Assembly (NCBI RefSeq): GCF_016424485.1
Contig: NZ_JAELUP010000061.1
Coordinates: 1 to 64,000, forward strand
Source: Paenibacillus roseus
GTDB lineage: Bacteria > Bacillota > Bacilli > Paenibacillales > Paenibacillaceae
DNA: 64,000 nucleotides
Direction of reading: 5' to 3'
Part shown: one piece after another, positions 29,042 through 37,823 of the stretch
How positions within the stretch are numbered: the stretch's first letter is position 1
Layout: each line of letters starts with the position of its first letter
The notes under the pieces: model-generated
Database searches by the model: none
What the model was told of the DNA's origin: nothing
Seen by the model: only the letters and a program-made list of their open reading frames with translations
Made by a program: the position numbers and the translations under genes

Positions 29042-30646
29042 ATGCTGACGGGATTACCTATTTTAACAATAATTATATGCGCGCCAATAGTTGGCATATT
29101 AGCTATCCTCTTGATGCCCAAAGAGCGCGTCTCCTGGATGCGCTATGGAGCGCTTGCAGCCTCTTTGCTGCCCTTAATCTTGTCGTTCATCTTGTTTATC
29201 TCCTATCAGCCGGAGCGGGGTGGACAAGCGTTCAGAGAGGTGTATGACTGGCTTGAGCTGCCCTTAGACAGCGGTGCGCTCCAACTGCAATATCATCTTG
29301 GCCTTGACGGCCTGTCCTTATGCTTGCTTGTCTTGACGGCACTGCTCTCCGTTATGGCGGTGCTGGCTTCATTTGTTCATATAAAAAAACGTTTTAAAGC
29401 ATTTTACAGCTTGTTGCTATGGCTGGAAACAGGGCTCCTTGGTCTTTTGCTTGCCAGAGATATCGGACTTTTCTATTTGTTTATGGAGATGTCGCTGCCC
29501 GCCATGTTTTTGCTAATTGGCATTTGGGGTGGCGAGCGGCGTGAACAGGCGGCAGGTTCTTTTTTAGTTCATCACGGATTGGGTTCTGTTCTGTTGCTGT
29601 CGGCCTTTGTTCTGTTATGGACTGGCGGTACAGCGGAAGGGAATCTGCCTGAGTCCGGGCATGTACTATATAACGGAAGTTACGAGAGCGTGCAGAGTCG
29701 TATAACCGGTCCAGACACCTGGGCTTCGCCACTGCTCGGGGAATCTGGAGAAGATATGGTTCCACCCTCTGGAATGAGTGAAGGTATGAAGCAATTGATT
29801 TTCACTCTCTTTATTGTGGGATTCTTGATTCGACTGCCAGTTGTCCCCCTGCATGGCTGGCTGCTCAGATTGTACCAGCAGGCGCCTCCGGCTGTCATCA
29901 TGCTGGTGGTGGGCGGCATTTTGCAGGCAGCAGGTTATGGGCTTCTGAGGTTTGGCCTTTTCATGTTTCCTGATCAGGCTGCTGCCGGGTCGGTCATCTT
30001 TGGAATATTAGGCCTTCTTAGTCTCCTATACGGAGGCCTTGCGGCGATGGTACAGGAAGATTTCAAATCGGTGATTGCTTATGCCTCAATCGGTCAAATC
30101 GGGCTTGTTTTGCTCGGTATTGCAAGCATGAATGAGCTAGGATTGACGGGGGCCTTGGTTACAATGATAAGCCTCGGTCTGACATCTTCTCTATTAATTC
30201 TCATTGTCGGGAGCATTACGGAGCGCACGGGAACGGCCAGACTGGACGATTTGGGAGGGTTGGCGCGCACCATGCCTTATACGAGCGGTATCTTGATTGC
30301 TGCCGGTCTTGCGGCGATTGGCATTCCAGGCTTGTCCGGCTTTAACGGCACGCTGTTGACGCTGCTTGGATTGTTTGACAGCATGAAAGGGGTTGCCGTT
30401 GCGCTGGTACTCGGGCTGCTGCCCGGCTTTGTATATATACCCCGTGCGGTACTAGGTGTGACCTTTGGCACTGCTCGGGAGTCTGATGGTTCATGGAATG
30501 ATGCCCGATTCATTGAAGCTGTTCCGATGATTGTACTGCTTGCGTTTGTAATTTTGCTTGGTGTGTATCCATCTCTACTGATGGATCAGGCCGCGGCCAG
30601 CTTCAGTCACCTGCTGAGCTCTCTGAATACAAGGATTGGGGGCTAA
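29042..30646 (+). CDS. nuoM: Diverged NuoM-like complex I / antiporter subunit
   Basis: The 534-residue protein has about 14 membrane helices and the NuoM pattern: FMEMSLPAMFLLIGIWG keeps the TM5 glutamate, and RLPVVPLHGWL corresponds to the TM7 segment. There the usual lysine (VKxP) appears as Arg, and the lysine of the next helix (LLK..YG) appears as Gln in ILQAAGYGLLRF. The starting ATG lies 5 bases after nuoL, so the genes are cotranscribed. A 60-residue hydrophilic stretch near residues 200-250 (TWASPLLGESGED region) is an insertion relative to my memory of the family. Confidence 0.8.
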   Translation: MLTGLPILTIIICAPIVGILAILLMPKERVSWMRYGALAASLLPLILSFILFISYQPERGGQAFREVYDWLELPLDSGALQLQYHLGLDGLSLCLLVLTALLSVMAVLASFVHIKKRFKAFYSLLLWLETGLLGLLLARDIGLFYLFMEMSLPAMFLLIGIWGGERREQAAGSFLVHHGLGSVLLLSAFVLLWTGGTAEGNLPESGHVLYNGSYESVQSRITGPDTWASPLLGESGEDMVPPSGMSEGMKQLIFTLFIVGFLIRLPVVPLHGWLLRLYQQAPPAVIMLVVGGILQAAGYGLLRFGLFMFPDQAAAGSVIFGILGLLSLLYGGLAAMVQEDFKSVIAYASIGQIGLVLLGIASMNELGLTGALVTMISLGLTSSLLILIVGSITERTGTARLDDLGGLARTMPYTSGILIAAGLAAIGIPGLSGFNGTLLTLLGLFDSMKGVAVALVLGLLPGFVYIPRAVLGVTFGTARESDGSWNDARFIEAVPMIVLLAFVILLGVYPSLLMDQAAASFSHLLSSLNTRIGG

Positions 30647-30651
30647 CTGAA

Positions 30652-31287
30652 ATGAGTCATCTGATTTTGCAACTGGCAGCTTCGGTATTCATGATATGGG
30701 GGTCCCTGACGACCATCAGACAAACGAATCTTGGACAATTGCTCAAAGCAGGCTTGGTCGTTCATATCGGTTATATCATTACCGCCGCTTCTGTTCCGTC
30801 AGAGGGTATTTCGACTGTAAAGTGGCAAATAACCGCATTTTATGGAATAGCAACGCTTATTATGCATGCAGGCATTTTTACCGCCGGTTCGGTTATATGC
30901 CGGGCTTCCGGACGCCGGGGACTGAGTGCGCTCTCCGGTCTGTACTATCGGGCGCCAATGACAGCGGCTGCTGTGCTGATTCTGCTAGTTTCACTTTGCG
31001 GGTTGCCGGTTTCCATAGGGTTTATCGGAAAATGGATGATCCTTGCAAATGCCGCACAATACAATCAATATGCGACAGGGGCACTGGTGTTGATTTCTAC
31101 GTTTTTTTCTTATTTCTATTATTTTCGCCTGGCTCGTCAAATGTTTATGCGCACCTTCGACGGACGGGAAGAGGTTCGAATGGCCGTCCTGCCGGTCATC
31201 GTTATTTGGTTAAGTGCCCTGTTGGCGCTTGTGGGGGGCATCATGCCGACCCCGCTGCTGAATTTATTGGTCACTCATTTTCCATAA
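30652..31287 (+). CDS. nuoN: Half-length NuoN-like subunit
   Basis: The 211-residue protein matches only the C-terminal half of NuoN: the segment TTIRQTNLGQLLKAGLVVHIGY fits the TM8-9 region, and LCGLPVSIGFIGKWMI fits the TM12 region with its Lys. Canonical NuoN has about 450-500 residues and about 14 helices, whereas about 6 remain here. The reading frame starts cleanly with an ATG 5 bases after nuoM and has no upstream extension in frame, so the N-terminal half has been deleted, not frame-shifted. Together with the missing nuoA-K genes, it suggests a reduced L-M-N cluster. Confidence 0.75.
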   Translation: MSHLILQLAASVFMIWGSLTTIRQTNLGQLLKAGLVVHIGYIITAASVPSEGISTVKWQITAFYGIATLIMHAGIFTAGSVICRASGRRGLSALSGLYYRAPMTAAAVLILLVSLCGLPVSIGFIGKWMILANAAQYNQYATGALVLISTFFSYFYYFRLARQMFMRTFDGREEVRMAVLPVIVIWLSALLALVGGIMPTPLLNLLVTHFP

Positions 31288-31417
31288 CTGGAAATGCATA
31301 TGGATTTGTTGATAATTTGAAACAACATCCAATAGGATTACGTATCGTTTACGAATATAATAGATAGGAGCATTAGCAGTTTTCGAACAGTGTCATATAT
31401 TCTTCATGAGTTCAAGC

Positions 31418-31431
31418 GAAACGATCGTTTC
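31418..31431. promoter_or_regulatory. Perfect 14-bp palindrome upstream of the SLH protease
   Basis: GAAACGATCGTTTC is an exact palindrome 30 bases before the protease start, and a TATAAT lies at 31356-31361. It has the look of a dimeric repressor or activator site (LacI-like symmetry), unidentified. Confidence 0.4.
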
Positions 31432-31460
31432 AAACGGGAAATAAGAGGTTAAGGGCAATT

Positions 31461-34457
31461 ATGATGAAAACATGGGTACGCGTCTATACAGATAAAGGGA
31501 AAACAATAAAACGGGCGGCCATTCCGGCTATCGGCAAAAGGTGGCTTCTCCTCCTGTTTGTCATGCAGTTTGTTCTGGTTGCAGTGTTGTCTCCCTCCAT
31601 TTCGGCTGCGCCTTCCAGTCAGGATGGCAAACTCAATTCAGAGCTGATACAGGAGTCCCAACCTGCAATGGTTATGGAGCAGGAGGAAACCGATACAGCG
31701 CTGAAAGAAGAAGAGAGCATCGCCGTTCCTCCAGAAGTAGAGGTCGAAACCCCTGAATCCGTAGATGGAACCTGGTTTCTAAAATGGCGCGATCCGGAGC
31801 TTGATCCTGCTGCGATGCCGGACAATACGATCCTAGTGAAGCATATGAGCGAAACAGGCGTCAATCTGGTCCGGCCCAAGCCGGAGACAGATCTGGAGGC
31901 ATGGCTCATCGCCTTGCGGGGCAATCCGGATATTGAGTATGTTCAGGCTAATGGCAAAGTTCAGCTGCTTTCTTCGGTAACGCCGGATGACCCTCTATTT
32001 GATAAGCAATCCTATTTGAATCAGATCGGGATTAAGAAAGCCTGGGAAAGTGGAACGTCCCAAACCAAGCTCACAATAGCTGTCGTAGATACTGGGGCGG
32101 ATTTAACCCATCCTGATTTGAAGGATAACCTTGTAAAGGGGACGAATCTCGTAAGTCCCGGCAAACAACCTCAGGATGATAACGGACACGGTACGCGGGT
32201 AGCCGGCGTACTGGCGGCTGTGGGCAATAACGGTGCAGGAATTTCAGGGATGCTTTGGCGAGCTAAAATCATGCCGATCAAAGCGCTTGATGAAGACGGC
32301 TATGGAGATGAAGACCGGCTCGGTGAAGCCATCCTCTATGCGGTTAAAAACGGCGCCAAAATCGTGGTGCTGTCTGTCGGTTTGTACAGGGAATCGCCCT
32401 ACATGCACGATATCGTAAAATATGCGGAAAGCAATGGCGTGCTACTTGTAGCCGCCACAGGCAACGACGGACTGCTGCTGAAATCCAAGGTCTCTGTCAA
32501 GTATCCTGCCGCCTACCCCACTGTGCTTGCAGTTGGAGGAGCAACGGCCGGCGGCAAGACGGAGCCGCGCTCAAATTCAGGCCCGGAGGTCGATATTGTG
32601 GCTCCGTGGACCGTGTATACGACGGCATTGGGCGGTGGATACGCACAGGAGCAGGGTACATCCATGTCCACTCCGCAGGTAGCTGGCGTCGCGGCTCTTG
32701 TCTGGGCCAAATATCCGGATATGAAGCCTTATCAAATTAGAGAGTTGCTTAAGCAAACGGCCAAAAATATAGGTCCAAAGGGCTGGGATCCGCAAACGGG
32801 TTATGGGCTGCTTCAAGCAGATGCGGCGCTCACGGTCCCTTATAAAGTAGATTTCAGAGAACCCAATGATACACGCGGCACGGCGTTCCCATTTTCGATA
32901 GCCAGCCAGTTGGCCGGGCAATTGACAACAGGGAAAGACAAAGATTATTTTAAAATGGATATCCCCTATGACGGGACGTTGACGATTCAATTCCAGGGGA
33001 TGACAAATTCCGGTCAGGCGATGCCGCCGGTAAAGATTGCGTATTATTCCGCGTCACAGAAACTCGATGAGAAGCTTGTGAAAATGGGCACGACTTCGGT
33101 TGACTTGAAAGTCAAGCAGGGTCAAGGGCATCTGGAGATCAAATTTGACAGTGAACAACAAAAGGAAACCATCCCCTACTTGCTCACTTCAAGCTTTACT
33201 ATCGCACCGGATGATTTCGAGGACAATGACAGCATCATCAAATCTTTTACACTGTCGCCGCGCAATCAGAAGCTTACCGGCACCTTTCATCAGACCGGAG
33301 ACCGCGACTGGTTCTCCATTACGTTCGCCCAAGCAGGAACCTTGAAGCTGAAGATGGAGACCGATACGGTGCGCATTGATCCTGCGATGGCTTTTGGCCG
33401 GGCGGGAGACGCAATGCTGGAGATTGACGAGAATTCCGACGGGGAGCCGGAGGAGTCGCCGCAAATAAACGTCACGCCGGGAAAATATTATATTCGAATC
33501 AATAACGCGGCGGCTTCCAATGCTAGTCCCGTTGTAGGCATTTATACATTATCAATTGAATTTTTATCCGTATATGAAGACCCGAACGAACCGAACAACA
33601 AGCCCTACGAAGCGACATCCGTAAGACCAGATACCACTTATGTCGGTGTTATTGATCCCGTTAACGATCAGGATTGGTTTCAAATGAGGCTGACGGGTGA
33701 AAGTGTAGTGACAATCAGGCTGGGCGACATTCCTGTCAACCGCACGATGGGAATGGAAGTATTCGATAAGACTCAGAAGTCGCTGTTCAGTTCGCGTTCA
33801 GTAAGCGGATCGACATCAATTACAACGAACCGCAAGCTTGCGGCAGGGACTTACTTTATCAAATTATCGGCGAATGCAGCTTTTAATCATCAATATTATC
33901 GGTTTTCCGTACAGATTGACAAACTTGTTGCAGGCTTCAGGGACATTGACGGGCACTGGGCCAAAGACGCAATTGTTGCTCTCGCCAGGGACGGGATGAT
34001 TAACGGCACAGGTGGATATCGATTTGAGCCGAATCGTCCAATTACCAGAGCGGAGGCTGTAGCTTTGCTTGTCAAAGCTTTCCCGACAGGCAAAAGCGAT
34101 ACTGCAGGCAATATGGCTTTCAAGGATCTGAAGTCCAGCCATTGGGCGTATAATTCCATTAGGGAGGCTGTCAATTCCGGATGGGTAAAAGGCTACAGTA
34201 ATGGAACGTTTGCGCCTGACCGCAGCATAACGCGGGCCGAGATGGCGAGTATGCTTGGAATGGCGATGGGGCTAAAGACTTATCAAGTTGCAACCAATCC
34301 CTTTAATGATGTCAAAGCCAATCACTGGGCAGCGCCAATGATTTCGGCATTAAAACAATCAGGATGGATTGATGGCTATGCGGACCGTACTTTCAAGCCG
34401 AACGGGCAGGCTGTACGCGCTGAATTTGCGGCTATCTTATATCGAGCACTTCGTTAG
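31461..34457 (+). CDS. SLH-anchored subtilisin-like serine protease with PPC domains
   Basis: The 998-residue exoprotein has a long basic signal peptide (to about residue 49), an I9-type propeptide region (about 100-170), and an S8 catalytic domain (about 185-455) with Asp210 in VVDTGAD, His243 in NGHGT and Ser401 in GTSMSTP. Three PPC-like beta domains follow (starts with EPNDT, DFEDND and EPNNK), then three SLH domains (about 825-998) with the TRAEA/TRAEM motifs. It is probably a wall-bound protease acting on surface or extracellular proteins. The ATG at 31461 follows AAGAGGTTAAGGG. It sits between nuoN and DUF1146, interrupting the conserved neighbourhood, and so may be an insertion relative to related genomes. 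Confidence 0.93.
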   Translation: MMKTWVRVYTDKGKTIKRAAIPAIGKRWLLLLFVMQFVLVAVLSPSISAAPSSQDGKLNSELIQESQPAMVMEQEETDTALKEEESIAVPPEVEVETPESVDGTWFLKWRDPELDPAAMPDNTILVKHMSETGVNLVRPKPETDLEAWLIALRGNPDIEYVQANGKVQLLSSVTPDDPLFDKQSYLNQIGIKKAWESGTSQTKLTIAVVDTGADLTHPDLKDNLVKGTNLVSPGKQPQDDNGHGTRVAGVLAAVGNNGAGISGMLWRAKIMPIKALDEDGYGDEDRLGEAILYAVKNGAKIVVLSVGLYRESPYMHDIVKYAESNGVLLVAATGNDGLLLKSKVSVKYPAAYPTVLAVGGATAGGKTEPRSNSGPEVDIVAPWTVYTTALGGGYAQEQGTSMSTPQVAGVAALVWAKYPDMKPYQIRELLKQTAKNIGPKGWDPQTGYGLLQADAALTVPYKVDFREPNDTRGTAFPFSIASQLAGQLTTGKDKDYFKMDIPYDGTLTIQFQGMTNSGQAMPPVKIAYYSASQKLDEKLVKMGTTSVDLKVKQGQGHLEIKFDSEQQKETIPYLLTSSFTIAPDDFEDNDSIIKSFTLSPRNQKLTGTFHQTGDRDWFSITFAQAGTLKLKMETDTVRIDPAMAFGRAGDAMLEIDENSDGEPEESPQINVTPGKYYIRINNAAASNASPVVGIYTLSIEFLSVYEDPNEPNNKPYEATSVRPDTTYVGVIDPVNDQDWFQMRLTGESVVTIRLGDIPVNRTMGMEVFDKTQKSLFSSRSVSGSTSITTNRKLAAGTYFIKLSANAAFNHQYYRFSVQIDKLVAGFRDIDGHWAKDAIVALARDGMINGTGGYRFEPNRPITRAEAVALLVKAFPTGKSDTAGNMAFKDLKSSHWAYNSIREAVNSGWVKGYSNGTFAPDRSITRAEMASMLGMAMGLKTYQVATNPFNDVKANHWAAPMISALKQSGWIDGYADRTFKPNGQAVRAEFAAILYRALR

Positions 34458-34504
34458 CCGATATACTTGTTATCTAATCATGCGCAAGGGAGCTGCTATC
34501 CGTT

Positions 34505-34753
34505 ATGTATGAAAGTGTAGGTAATGCCATAGGATTAAACGGGTTGATTTCCATTGTAGTCACGCTGCTCAGCATAACGTTTGCCTGGTATGTGATTCAG
34601 GATTTAAAACTGGATGCTTTTCTGAAACGGCCGCGAGGGCCTCAGGCGAGAATGCTCCAAATCCTGTTGGCTGTTGTTTTCGGTCACGGATTTGCCCGTT
34701 TTTTTCTGGATTACCTTGAATGGTTCAACAAGTTGAGATGGTTTGTCGAATAA
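34505..34753 (+). CDS. DUF1146 (YwzB-family) small membrane protein
   Basis: The 82-residue protein has two hydrophobic helices (about residues 12-32 and 52-72) joined by a basic loop, matching DUF1146. This family is conserved just before murA in Bacillales, which supports the call. Its function is unknown. It starts at an ATG with AAGGGAGCTG upstream. The 247-base gap to murA holds only the murA promoter region. Confidence 0.88.
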   Translation: MYESVGNAIGLNGLISIVVTLLSITFAWYVIQDLKLDAFLKRPRGPQARMLQILLAVVFGHGFARFFLDYLEWFNKLRWFVE

Positions 34754-34892
34754 CCTGTGCGGATTAAGCAAACAATGGGTAATACAACGCGTGAAAAAAT
34801 TTAAATATTCTCATTTTCCTATAAAATGCAGCAGGGACAATATCCTTAGCCGCTTGGCAAGAACAAGGGACGCTGATTCAAAAAAATAACGC

Positions 34893-34922
34893 TTGTCGAC
34901 ATGCAAAGTAAAGTGCTAAGAT
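34893..34922 (+). promoter_or_regulatory. Sigma-A-like promoter of murA
   Basis: TTGTCG at 34893-34898 and TAAGAT at 34917-34922 are 18 bases apart and lie 78 bases before the murA start. Confidence 0.5.
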
Positions 34923-35000
34923 GAAGTTTGTGATATTAGCTACGTACCATTTTCTAACTGGAAAAGGAAATGAAACGCAGCGCGCGGGGGGAATGCTAAA

Positions 35001-36425
35001 ATGAGCAAAATCATCGTCCGCGGTGGCCGAAGATTGACGGGAACCGTAAAAGTCAGCGGTGCAAAAAACTCTGTTTTACCGATTCTGGCAGCTTCTCTGC
35101 TGGCATCGGAGGGGGAAAGCGTCATTCATGACGTGCCGCTTCTTGATGATGTAATTACGATACAGAAAGTGTTGAGTTCGCTTGGAGCGGGCCTGACCTA
35201 TCAAAGTGAAACGATGCGAATCCATGCTTCTCAATTGACTGCGGTTGAAGCCCCCTACGATCTTGTTCGTAAAATGCGCGCATCCTTTCTGGTCATGGGT
35301 CCGTTGTTAGCACGACTTGGTTCTGCCAAAATTTACTTGCCAGGCGGTTGCGCGATCGGCACAAGGCCGATTGACCAGCATTTGAAAGGCTTTGAAGCCA
35401 TGGGCGCTGAAATCAATTTGGGCCAGGGCTGTATTGAAGCAAAAATAAACGGCAGGTTGCGAGGCGCGAAAATTTATCTGGATGTAGCAAGCGTGGGCGC
35501 AACTGAAAACATAATGATGGCAGCTGCACTCGCTGAGGGAACGACCACCATCGAGAATGCAGCAAAAGAGCCGGAGATTGTGGATTTGGCGAATTATTTG
35601 AATGCGATGGGTGCCAAAGTGCGCGGCGCGGGAACGGGACTTATCCGTATCGAAGGTGTTCAATCGCTTAAAGGGGCGGTCCATACTGTAATTCCGGATC
35701 GTGTTGAAGCAGGAACGTACATAATTGCCGCAGCCATTACCGGCGGAGATGTTTACGTTGAAGGCGCGATTGCAGACCATCTTGCTCCAGTTATCTCCAA
35801 GCTTCAGGAGATGGGAGTAGAAATTAGGGAAGGCGACAACGGACTTCATGTCAAAGCCGAAGGACCATTGCGCTCAGTAGACGTTAAAACATTGCCTCAT
35901 CCGGGCTTCCCGACAGATATGCAATCCCAAATGATGGCGCTGCTGATGGTATCGGAAGGTACCAGCGTCGTCACCGAAACGGTATTTGAGAACCGGTTCA
36001 TGCATGTCGAGGAGTTCAATAAGTTGCAAGGACAAATCAAGGTAGAGGGCCGCAGCGCCATCGTAAACGGCAATACTCCGCTTGTTGGAGCCAAAGTTTG
36101 CGCGACGGATCTTCGTGCCGGCGCCGCGTTGATTTGCGCAGCATTAAGAGCAGAAGGCGAATCGGAAATTACAGGTACGCATCATGTGGACCGCGGGTAC
36201 GTGGATCTTGCCAAAAAGCTGGGGAGCCTGGGAGCTGAAATCCGCCGCGAAGAGGAGACAGTTGTCTTGCCGCAGGAGGAGTCGGTTGCCGAGCTAATCT
36301 CCGAAATCAATCAAGAGGTTGCGGCTATGGCTTCTACAGAAACAGCCGAGCAAGCTTCGGCTGATGCAAGCTACAAGCGGGAAAAAGAGATACCTGTACT
36401 AAAAGTACAGCCTACATGGGCTTAA
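35001..36425 (+). CDS. murA: UDP-N-acetylglucosamine 1-carboxyvinyltransferase
   Basis: The enzyme transfers enolpyruvate to UDP-GlcNAc, the committed step of peptidoglycan synthesis. [18 protein letters not shown] at the start and the active-site Cys117 in GGCAIGTRP are diagnostic. At 474 residues it exceeds the usual 420-435. The last 45-50 residues are an acidic, Ala/Glu/Ser-rich tail ([13 protein letters not shown] onward) after the normal C-terminus, probably disordered. It is followed by its own terminator. The position before spoIID matches B. subtilis murAA. Confidence 0.97.
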   Translation: MSKIIVRGGRRLTGTVKVSGAKNSVLPILAASLLASEGESVIHDVPLLDDVITIQKVLSSLGAGLTYQSETMRIHASQLTAVEAPYDLVRKMRASFLVMGPLLARLGSAKIYLPGGCAIGTRPIDQHLKGFEAMGAEINLGQGCIEAKINGRLRGAKIYLDVASVGATENIMMAAALAEGTTTIENAAKEPEIVDLANYLNAMGAKVRGAGTGLIRIEGVQSLKGAVHTVIPDRVEAGTYIIAAAITGGDVYVEGAIADHLAPVISKLQEMGVEIREGDNGLHVKAEGPLRSVDVKTLPHPGFPTDMQSQMMALLMVSEGTSVVTETVFENRFMHVEEFNKLQGQIKVEGRSAIVNGNTPLVGAKVCATDLRAGAALICAALRAEGESEITGTHHVDRGYVDLAKKLGSLGAEIRREEETVVLPQEESVAELISEINQEVAAMASTETAEQASADASYKREKEIPVLKVQPTWA

Positions 36426-36436
36426 TTAAAATTATA

Positions 36437-36475
36437 GCGGGAATCAGCCATTCACAAGGCTGATTCCCGCTTTTT
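36437..36475 (+). terminator. Terminator after murA
   Basis: GCGGGAATCAGCC pairs exactly with GGCTGATTCCCGC, followed by TTTTT. Confidence 0.92.
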
Positions 36476-36479
36476 GATT

Positions 36480-36543
36480 ATATGAATGTATAAACTTCCC
36501 CTTAGAAAGGCTTCTATTTTCTAAGCAAAACGTCTACCTTTTG
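36480..36543. repeat. Dispersed intergenic repeat, copy B
   Basis: It shares TATAAACTT, CTTA.AAA.GGCTTCTATTT and AAACG with copy A at 26372-26440. An inverted repeat ATCCTAT/ATAGGAT (36548-36572) follows. Some of this segment may serve as the spoIID promoter region. Confidence 0.6.
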
Positions 36544-36647
36544 TTCTATCCTATTAATCCGGTTCATAGGATGTAGTATCTCGTCGAAGAGAGAGTCCAG
36601 AGTCTAGCATGTGCTGAACAGCTTCATGCACCGGAGGGGGAACAGGA

Positions 36648-37748
36648 ATGAAAGCCTTAGGATACAAGCTTTGGTTGAGCATCGTTCTAGCTGTAATGAC
36701 GGGGGTGATTCTATTACTTAGGGGACAAGCTTCCCCAGCTCCGCCGTCGTCTGTCACAGAACAACATGAGGTCTCCAAGCCTCGCCCCGCTTCAATTCAG
36801 TCTTCAAAGACTCTTCCCGAGAGTCCGGGCAAGGAGCATCGGGATTTTTCGGAGGAACATTCGGCATCCGTTTATCAGAAGAATAAGCAAGCTGCGGCTG
36901 CGCTAGCCAAAATAAATGTATCGGTTCAACTTGTAAGTATGAAAAAGACGGAAGAAGTTCCGCTCGAGCTCTATGTCAGGGGCGTGCTTGCCGGGGAGAT
37001 GCCTGCTGATTTTGAGCTTGAAGCGCTGAAGGCGCAGGCCATTGCGGCAAGAACCTATATTGTCCGACATATGACCAATGGGTTGAAAGAACCGGTTCAA
37101 ATTACCGATACCGTTCAGGATCAGGTATATATTCCACTCAAGAAACTGGAGAAGCACTGGGGTTCGGAAACGGAAGAGAAGCTGGCTAAACTGACCCAAG
37201 CGGTAGAAGAAACCACAGGACAGATTATAACCTATAAGGGAGAGCCTATTGAAGCGCTCTTCTTCTCTACCAGCAACGGCTATACGGAAAATTCGGAAGA
37301 CTACTGGGCCAATCCAGTCCCTTATCTCAGGAGTGTCGCGAGTCCATGGGATGTAACGTTATCGCCCAAATACAAGCAAACGGCGACCATGAGGCTCTCG
37401 GAATTCCGTTCCAGGCTCGGGGTGGGGAAGGGAGCAGAAAAGTCATTGAAAGTACTAAGCTATACAGAAGGCCGCAGGGTCAAGCAGGTGAAGGTGGGAA
37501 ACAAGAATCTGACGGGTAGAGAGTTTCGGGAGAAGTTGGGTCTTGGCTCCAGCCAGTTTACCTGGGACATTCAGGGAAACTGGATTACATTTACGACTTT
37601 CGGATACGGTCACGGGGTTGGCATGAGCCAGTGGGGAGCTGATGCCATGGCTAAGCGAGGCCGAACAGCATCGCAGATTATAGCTCACTACTATTCTGGA
37701 ACGAAGATAGACACGGCGCCAGTATGGCTTGGCAGATTCGAAAGTTAG
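36648..37748 (+). CDS. spoIID: Stage II sporulation protein D
   Basis: The 366-residue protein has an N-terminal membrane anchor (residues about 8-26) and the SpoIID domain: YVRGVLAGEMPADFELEALK near residue 110, then QAIAARTY, and FGYGHGVGMSQWGA near residue 325. SpoIID is a lytic transglycosylase that, with SpoIIP and SpoIIM, drives engulfment. The ATG follows GGAGGGGGAACAGGA. In B. subtilis it is transcribed by sigma-E. CATAGGAT near 36565 is a partial match to a sigma-E -10, but I could not find a good -35. Confidence 0.95.
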   Translation: MKALGYKLWLSIVLAVMTGVILLLRGQASPAPPSSVTEQHEVSKPRPASIQSSKTLPESPGKEHRDFSEEHSASVYQKNKQAAAALAKINVSVQLVSMKKTEEVPLELYVRGVLAGEMPADFELEALKAQAIAARTYIVRHMTNGLKEPVQITDTVQDQVYIPLKKLEKHWGSETEEKLAKLTQAVEETTGQIITYKGEPIEALFFSTSNGYTENSEDYWANPVPYLRSVASPWDVTLSPKYKQTATMRLSEFRSRLGVGKGAEKSLKVLSYTEGRRVKQVKVGNKNLTGREFREKLGLGSSQFTWDIQGNWITFTTFGYGHGVGMSQWGADAMAKRGRTASQIIAHYYSGTKIDTAPVWLGRFES

Positions 37749-37776
37749 CAATCTTATAAATTAGCAATCGCCTCAC

Positions 37777-37805
37777 GTATAAAAGAGTCCGATCTGGCAA
37801 CAATG
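37777..37805 (+). promoter_or_regulatory. Putative sigma-F promoter of spoIIQ
   Basis: GTATA at 37777-37781 and GGCAACAATG at 37796-37805 match GYWTA and GGnnAnAnT with a 14-base spacer, the same spacing as before spoIIR. The leader would be very short. Confidence 0.6.
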
Positions 37806-37823
37806 GCTAGTGAGGTGATCAAT

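Noticed and set aside
30696..31367. A 223-codon + strand frame overlapping the NuoN-like gene in another phase
   Set aside because: The overlapping nuoN frame encodes recognisable membrane helices and starts 5 bases after nuoM. The alternative has Cys/Arg/Tyr-rich noise.
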